Shown one piece after another: positions 58,023 through 64,000 of a stretch of DNA of 64,000 nt; within the stretch, counting starts at the first letter, position 1, and each line of letters starts with the position of its first letter. The notes under the pieces were generated by a model, which saw only the letters and a list, made by a program, of their open reading frames with translations, ran no database searches and was not told where the DNA came from. The stretch lies in contig NC_091374.1 of assembly GCF_038502225.1 (NCBI RefSeq), forward strand, positions 8,098,651 to 8,162,650, in the 5' to 3' direction. The translations under genes were made by a program, and so were the position numbers. Source of the stretch: Cherax quadricarinatus (taxonomy: Eukaryota; Arthropoda; Malacostraca; Decapoda; Parastacidae).

Positions 58023-59489
58023 TTAAATACCTTACCACCCTTTATATACAAAAAAGCTTCACAAGTTCTATCACGAATCATTGCAACACTCTTTAACAAA
58101 TCCATAGAATCCTCTACCTTTCCTACAGTTCTCAAAATAGCAAGGGTCACCCCGATCCATAAAGGAGGAGACCAAACAGACTTGAATAACTATAGGCCAA
58201 TATCCAACTTACACCCTCTCTCTAAAATCTTTGAAAAATTAATTCATAAGCAAATCTATTTCTACCTCATCTCCCACAACATGCTCAACCCCTGTCAATT
58301 TGGGTTCAGGCCTAATAAAAATACTAATGTTGCTATTATACACATGCTAGAACACATATACACTGCAACAGAGAAAAAAGAAGTCCCACTGGGGATCTTC
58401 ATAGACTTACATAAAGCTTTTGATACAGTTGACCATGACTTGCTCCACATAAAATTGTCGCACTATGGTATAAGAGGGCACTCCCTCAACTACCTCAAGT
58501 CTTACCTCCTCAGTAACAGAAGCCAATATGTGTACACAAATGGGGCAAACTCTTCAGCACAGCCAATTACAGTTGGTGTCCCACAGGGAAGTGTCCTAGG
58601 CCCTCTTCTCTTTCTCATATACATAAATGACCTACCAAATGCATCGCAACTACTCAAACCCACACTATTTGCAGATGACACTACATACGTCTTCTCTCAC
58701 CCGAGCCCAGACACGTTAGCCAATACTGTAAATACCGAATTACAGAAAATGTCTATCTGGATGAGTACTAACAAACTTACTCTAAACATTGACAAAACCT
58801 ACTTCATTCAGTTTGGTAACAGAGCTACAGACATCCCTCTTAACATAAAGATAAACGGATCATTTATCACAAAACTCACAGAAGGAAAATTCTTAGGAAT
58901 CCACCTTGATAATAGACTCAAATTTCAAACACATATACAACAAATTTCCAAAAAAATTTCCAAGACCGTAGGCATACTATCGAAGATACGGTACTATGTT
59001 CTACAGTCAGCCCTCCTGGTCCTATATCACTCGCTTATTTACCCGTATCTCACCTATGGAATTTGTGCATGGGGCTCAACAACAATAAACCATCTCAGAC
59101 CATTAATTACCCAACAAAAGGCTGCAGTCAGAAAGATAACAAATTCCCACTACAGGCAGCACACTCCACCAATATTCAAAACTCTAAACCTACTCACCAT
59201 TCAAAACATCCATACTTATTACTGCACCTACTACATTCATAGAACACTTAATTCTGATATAAACCCTCCCCTCAAATGTCTCCTTACCAACCTCAACAGA
59301 ACACACAACCATAACACAAGGCACAGATCACTCTTCGATGTTCCTCGAGTCCATCTCACGCTATGCAAAAACTCAATGCACATAAAAGGCTCTAAAATCT
59401 GGAATTCATTACCAGTGAATATAAAAGAAGCACTGTCTGTTTATAAATTCAAGTCTCTTCTCAAAAATCACTTACTCACCCACAACTAA
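58023..59489 (+). CDS. L2-like LINE reverse transcriptase, intact half
   Basis: About 488 codons open to the TAA at 59487-59489. RT blocks in order: VTPIHKGGDQTDLNNYRPIS, FGFRPNKNTNVAI, GIFIDLHKAFDTVDHDLL, VGVPQGSVLGPLLFLIYIND, the catalytic FADD (about 58668-58679), KLTLNIDKTYFIQFG, and GKFLGIHLDNRL. The C-terminus has YHSLIYPYLTYGICAWGST, QKAAVRKITN, HNTRHRSLFDVPRVHL and KGSKIWNSLP. The open frame extends back to 57951, but the part before 58023 is antisense RTE. The original start is upstream in the broken half, so no complete protein is encoded. Such proteins reverse-transcribe the element RNA at a nicked chromosomal target. Confidence 0.85.
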   Translation, partial: LNTLPPFIYKKASQVLSRIIATLFNKSIESSTFPTVLKIARVTPIHKGGDQTDLNNYRPISNLHPLSKIFEKLIHKQIYFYLISHNMLNPCQFGFRPNKNTNVAIIHMLEHIYTATEKKEVPLGIFIDLHKAFDTVDHDLLHIKLSHYGIRGHSLNYLKSYLLSNRSQYVYTNGANSSAQPITVGVPQGSVLGPLLFLIYINDLPNASQLLKPTLFADDTTYVFSHPSPDTLANTVNTELQKMSIWMSTNKLTLNIDKTYFIQFGNRATDIPLNIKINGSFITKLTEGKFLGIHLDNRLKFQTHIQQISKKISKTVGILSKIRYYVLQSALLVLYHSLIYPYLTYGICAWGSTTINHLRPLITQQKAAVRKITNSHYRQHTPPIFKTLNLLTIQNIHTYYCTYYIHRTLNSDINPPLKCLLTNLNRTHNHNTRHRSLFDVPRVHLTLCKNSMHIKGSKIWNSLPVNIKEALSVYKFKSLLKNHLLTHN

Positions 59490-59573
59490 ATAAATACTGA
59501 ATAATTGTATCTTGTAAATGTTTCTCATTATTGTATCTCATAAATGTTTAACCTGTGACCCAATCAAAATTTA

Positions 59574-60253
59574 CCCCGCCTTTTTTACACTCTTGAAGTC
59601 ATTCTGTTTCGCTCCATTCTCTCTAATTACATTACCTAACAGAATACTCCAATCTACTGAATGCCCTCAGACATGACATCTCCACTGCCTCCAGCCTTCT
59701 CCTCGCTGCAACATTCATCACCCACGCTTCACACCCATATAAGAGCGTTGGTAAAACTATACTCTCATACATTCCCCTCTTTGCCTCCAAGGACAAAGTT
59801 CTTTGTCTCCACAGACTCCTAAGTGCACCACTCACTCTTTTTCCCTCATCAATTCTATGATTCACCTCATCTTTCATAGACCCATCCGCTGACACGTCCA
59901 CTCCCAAATATCTGAATACGTTCACCTCCTCCATACTCTCTCCCTCCAATCTGATATTCAATCTTTCATCACCTAATCTTTTTGTTATCCTCATAACCTT
60001 ACTCTTTCCTGTATTCACCTTTAATTTTCTTCTTTTGCACACCCTACCAAATTCATCCACCAATCTCTGCAACTTCTCTTCAGAATCTCCCAAGAGCACA
60101 GTGTCATCAGCAAAGAGCAGCTGTGATAACTCCCACTTTGTGTGTGATTCTTTATCTTTTAACTCCACGCCTCTTGCCAAGACCCTCGCATTTACTTCTC
60201 TTACAACCCCATCTATAAGAGAAGTAAATGCGAGGGTCTTGGCAAGAGGCGTG
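59574..60253 (-). mobile_element. RTE patches (subfamily B) woven into L2 3' UTR, with 38-bp hairpin
   Basis: 59574-59623 and 59663-60217 are RTE sequence in reverse. The second encodes KESHTKWELSQLLFADDTVL through LEAVEMSCLRA. They are separated by a 39-bp piece of L2 3' UTR (59624-59662). 60166-60203 and 60216-60253 are a 38-bp inverted repeat around a 12-nt loop. L2 3' UTR text of about 68 bp is present on both sides (59506-59573 and 60252-60319). No poly-A is present. Confidence 0.85.
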
Positions 60254-60627
60254 TATCTTGTAAATGTTTCTCATTATTGTATCTCATAAATGTTTAACCT
60301 GTGACCCAATCAAAATTTATTTTTTAATTACATTACCTAACAGAATACGTACTCCAATCTACTGAATACTCAGCAACACAGTAAATGACCATATGACCTG
60401 TCTTTGTAATACTCATTTGTGCTAAATTGTTATCTGTTTACAATAATGTATTTACCACTGAATATATCATTGCTTAGTTAATCTTAAGTTAATTTTAAGC
60501 CTGCTCATAATGCTCTGCATACAAGGGGCTTCGGCATGTTGCACTGTAATAACTTTGTACTTCACTGTATCATGTTCAAATTAATAAATAAAATAAAAAT
60601 AAATAAAATACCCAAATTGTGCTTTAA

Positions 60628-61699
60628 CCCTTTGAGGGTTTCGGCCATACTAGTATGGCTTACGACCCAGGGTTTTTGACATACTAGTACGCCTAAATTC
60701 TAGCGCCCTCAAATCTAGTGGGAGAAAGCTGGTAGGCCTACTTATGAAAGAATGGGTCTATGTGGTCAGTGTGCACAGTATAAAAAAAAATCCTGCAGCA
60801 CACAGTGCGTAATGAGAAAAAAAAAAACTTTGACCGTTTTTTTGGAATAAAACAGCGACTTTGCACTGTATTTTCGTATGGTATTTATTGTTGTATTCTA
60901 GTTTTCTTGGTCTTATTTTATAGAATGGAAGACATATTACAGAAATTGAGATGATTTTGACTGGTTTTACAATGAAAAGTACTTTGAAATTGAGCTCAAA
61001 GTAGCAGAAATGTTCGATTTTTACCAAAGTTCAAAAGTAAACAAATCATGCCAAGTGTCTAATACACGTCAACTGGTGAGTCTAATATTCTTTTGCAAGT
61101 GCGCCAATATTATTTATACTATTTTTTACACTAATGCAGTAGTCTGCATAACAGTAAATCTTCTATTTTTTGTGAGAATAAAAATTCAAAGTGAAAAGCA
61201 AAAGAAGTAAGAGGGGCATTGAGACGTGACTAATGACCAGAGGAAATGTCATTTTAGTGCCAGGAATGTCTTTCTTGTTTATTCTGGACCCTATTCGGAA
61301 ATTGGCATCTTTGGAAATTTGTGTGAAATTGGCAAAATTGTTAAATTCTGACCACTGTATTGGATAGTTGAAATTGATAAATGGATAGTTTCTTGCACTC
61401 ATTCGATAGAAAAACTGGAGTTCTAGCGAAATATTCATGTTTTTTGTCGACTAGTACAGTGGAATTGGCCGAAAATGGGGCTGAAATTGGGCAAAATAGC
61501 CGATGCATAAACATCGCCGAGACAGCTAACTTCGCGAGAGCATAATTCCGTAAGTTTTCCATCAAATTTCATACTTTTGGTGTCATTATGATCGGGAAAA
61601 GATTCTCTATCTTTTCATTAGATTTTTTTTTTTTTTTTTTTTTAAATTTGGCCGACCCTGAGAATGAGTCTCGGAGAGGGCCTGTCGACCCTCAAAGGG
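60628..61699. mobile_element. piggyBac-like TTAA element, complete ends
   Basis: TTAA lies at 60624-60627 and 61700-61703. The ends are CCCTTTGAGGGTTTCGG and, inverted, CCCTTTGAGGGTCGACAGG. The palindrome CATACTAGTATG lies at 60646-60657 and CATACTAGTACG at 60680-60691. The conserved core (AGGCCTACTTATGAAAGAAT, ATCCTGCAGCACACAGTG) matches the copies at 13.6, 34.6 and 48.5 kb. A 21-bp T-run lies at 61622-61643. No transposase frame. Confidence 0.85.
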
Positions 61700-61703
61700 T
61701 TAA

Positions 61704-62165
61704 GGGAAAAATTCAGTGCATATAAAATTTACAAAATGTGGTTCTTATGTCCTTTTATTCATTAGCCACTGCTGTACACATGACCAATGGAAGAATTTAG
61801 TAAATATGAATGATAACTTTTATCAAATTATTTTTTCTCCGGGGAGTGAAGGCTTGGACATATAGGCAAATATCTCTAAAGTGATTATTCATTATCCAAA
61901 ATCACCTCTCGTGTGAACGGGCTGCCCAGTTTTTTGTAAGGTATTCAGAAATCATACCTCTAAAATGAAATTTATTGTACGTTACTGAATTTTGACAATG
62001 GAAAATATGGGGAACCTTGTGGGAGAGTGGCTAGATTCATTATCCACCCCTTTGTACCTCACATCTCTCATGTGGCTTAATTACCTCTTCAGTGTGTTTA
62101 CCATAAAATTCTATTACTGCACCTTTGAGTAACTTAGAGATGAACCTCGCTCTATGATGGTTTGA
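61704..62165. other. Non-coding DNA, nothing recognised
   Basis: Single-copy-looking sequence between two elements. No ORF or repeat structure supported. Confidence 0.5.
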
Positions 62166-63345
62166 CTTGAAGATAAAGATAAAAATAAAGATAAAGATGT
62201 TTATTTTGATAAGTTACATGGTTGTACAGAGGAATATAGTAGTTGGGTGTACATGCCAAAAGCCCTTTTGTATGCAGAGCATTTCGGGCAAACTTAAAGA
62301 TTAACTTAAGATTAGTAAGGCAATACTACATAGTTCATATGGTCATTAGATGAGTTACAGTGAGTACAATAGAATTGTATATTCTATCAGGTAATGCTAC
62401 ATGGTTTTGAAAGGTCTAGTAGAGACTTATTACACTACTGAATTAGTTATAAAGATTACAGTATTACAATATAACAATTCAAGACAATTTACAAATGATG
62501 TATTACAGTTAGCACTATTTAAAAAATGAAATTTGGTATTACAATGGAACAATTTACATTATGATGTACTGTATTAAAAAATCTATTACTATTTAAAACA
62601 ATGAAAAAATAGACATCCTAATTTCGAAGTAGTAAGTGGTTGAGCATTCATCAGCACAATATGAGTAGCTTTTGAGAAACTGGTAGTGATTAGGTACAGT
62701 TTGTGTGGTTAATTGTAGGTGATCAGGTGATTTCTTATTAAGGCCTTAAACTGATTTGCAGACAGGGGTCCGTTAGTGTGTTCTGGCAATGAATTCCAGA
62801 TCTTTGGGCCTTTTATATGCACAGCATTTCTGCATAGGGAGAGATGAACACGAGGGATAGCGAAGAGTGATCTGTGTCTCGTATTATGGTTGTGTGTTCT
62901 GTTATAGTTATCAAGGAGGAGTTTGAGAGGAGGGTTTACATTAGAGTATAGTGTTCTATGTATGTAGCAGGCACAATAATAAGTATGGATGTTTTGTATA
63001 TTTAGCAAGTTAACTCTTAAAAAGAGGTGGAGTGTGTTGTCTAATGCAGGAGTTAGTAATCAATTGCACTGCAGCTTTTTGCTGGGTTATTAAAGGCTTA
63101 AGGTGATTTGCTGTGGTTGAGCCCTATACACAAATACCATAGGTGAGATAAGGGTAAATGAGAGAGTGGTACAAAGCTAGAAGAGCTGATTGGGGTACAT
63201 AGTACCATATCTTTGAAAGGATGCCTACTGTTTTGGAGACTTTCTTGTAAATTTGCTGTATGTCTGAAATTTGAAACTGCAGTCAAGGTGGAAACCTAGA
63301 AATTTGCCCTCTGCCTCTCTCGAAATAGGTGAACCATTTATTACA
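62166..63345 (-). mobile_element. L2-like LINE, 5'-truncated, minus strand
   Basis: The 3' end is the GATAAAGATAAAAATAAAG-type A-rich terminus at 62168-62195 (in reverse). The 3' UTR spans 62200-62708. The RT C-terminus spans 62709-63340: NIQNIHTYYCACYIHRTLYS, THNHNTRHRSLFAIPRVHLS, KGPKIWNSLPEHTNG, and upstream ILSKIWYYVPQSALLALYHS and LIYPYLTYGICV. It matches the C-terminus of the element at 58-59.5 kb. Several stops and indels occur upstream of 63008. Confidence 0.85.
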
Positions 63346-64000
63346 TAAGAACATAAGAAAGGAGGAACACTGTAGGAGGCCTGCTGGCCCATACTAGGCA
63401 GGTCCTTTACAATTCATCCCACTAACAAAACATTTGCCCAACCCAATTTTCAATGCCACCCAAGAAATAAGCTCTGATGTGAAAGTCCCACTCAAATCCA
63501 ACCCCTCCCACTCATGTACTTATCCAACCTAGATTTGAAACTACCCAAAGTCCTAGCCTCAATAACCCAACTAGGTAGACTGTTCCACTCATCAACTACC
63601 CTATTTCCAAACCAATACTTTCCTATGTCCTTTCTAAATCTAAACTTATCTAATTTAAATCCATTACTGCGGGTTCTCTCTTGGAGAGACATCCTCAAGA
63701 CCTTATTAATATCCCCTTTATTAATACCTATCTTCCACTTATACACTTCGATCAGGTCTCCCCTCATTCTTCGTCTAACAAGTGAATGTAACTTAAGAGT
63801 CTTCAATCTTTCTTCATAAGGAAGATTTCTAATGCTATGTATTAATTTAGTCATCCTACGCTGAATGTTTTCTAACAAATTTATGTCCATTTTGTAATAC
63901 GGAGACCAGAACTGAGCTGCATAATCTAGGTGAGGCCTTACTAATGATGTATAAAGCTGCAGTGTGACCTCTGGACTTCTGCTGCTTACACTTCTTGATA
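63346..64000 (-). mobile_element. CR1-type LINE 3' part, runs off the window
   Basis: It ends in ACATAAGA repeats at 63351-63366 (8-bp terminal repeats typical of CR1). The frame 63890-63492 reads MDINLLENIQRRMTKLIHSI, RNLPYEERLKTLKLHSLVRR, RMRGDLIEVYKWKIG, ending FKSRLDKYMSGRGWI. Upstream to the window edge it continues TLQLYTSLVRPHLDYAAQFW. This is the C-terminal region after the RT catalytic core. The rest lies beyond position 64000. Confidence 0.85.

Larger units (their letters stand above)
54900..60605 (+). mobile_element. L2-like LINE, near full length, with three insertions
   Basis: It has a 5' UTR with two diverged tandem monomers (about 54973-55075 and 55173-55263), an endonuclease, RT and a 3' UTR ending in AATAAATAAAATAAAAATAA near 60605. 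There is no RNase H. It is interrupted by a MITE (55528-55729), an RTE copy (57012-58022) and a mosaic RTE patch (59574-60253). A second, 5'-truncated copy lies on the minus strand at 62166-63345. The clade (L2, Daphne or a close CR1 relative) is not resolved. Confidence 0.85.

Overview
The window reads as repeat-dominated nuclear DNA from an arthropod, most likely a decapod crustacean such as a crayfish. This is inferred from AT-rich single-copy DNA, many GT, GA and poly-A tracts, and a mix of RTE-, I-, L2- and CR1-type LINEs, many Tigger/pogo-like elements with CAGTGG ends, and TTAA-flanked piggyBac-like elements. No complete host gene, tRNA or rRNA was found. The best trace of a host gene is one 77-nt exon with good splice sites on the minus strand (51311-51387), so much of the window may be intron.

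Layout. 0-3.3 kb: a GT microsatellite and unassigned DNA. 3.3-16.5 kb: a dense block of DNA transposons (fold-back element, small TA-flanked MITEs, six Tigger-like elements, two complete piggyBac-like elements, some nested). 16.5-28.5 kb: retrotransposons. These are a minus-strand I-type LINE of about 6.5 kb with ORF1 zinc knuckles, endonuclease, RT and RNase H, flanked by RTE copies, and a Tigger element whose transposase frame has been filled by a CAG-rich minisatellite. 28.5-40 kb: mostly unassigned DNA with minisatellites, a second fold-back element and a piggyBac-like element nested in another transposon. 40-49 kb: a GA microsatellite split by a LINE, then an RTE element of about 4 kb interrupted by a Tigger MITE and by a 490-bp miniature LINE. 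49-54.8 kb: mostly unassigned DNA with the exon, a 25-bp minisatellite and small fragments. 54.9-60.6 kb: a nearly full-length L2-like LINE with an intact RT half, interrupted by a MITE, an RTE copy and a mosaic RTE patch. 60.6-64 kb: another piggyBac-like element and L2 and CR1 fragments on the minus strand.

Relations. The RTE family would supply replication enzymes for a short bipartite element that shares its 5' leader and 3' tail. The Tigger and piggyBac-like copies here encode no intact transposase, so all depend on enzymes from elsewhere. Three observations deserve most attention. Two fold-back families carry one hammerhead-like RNA module with identical spacing. Five TTAA elements carry paired 12-bp palindromes 34 bp apart whose core differs between subfamilies but matches within each element. 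A five-block L2/RTE mosaic carries a 38-bp snap-back hairpin.
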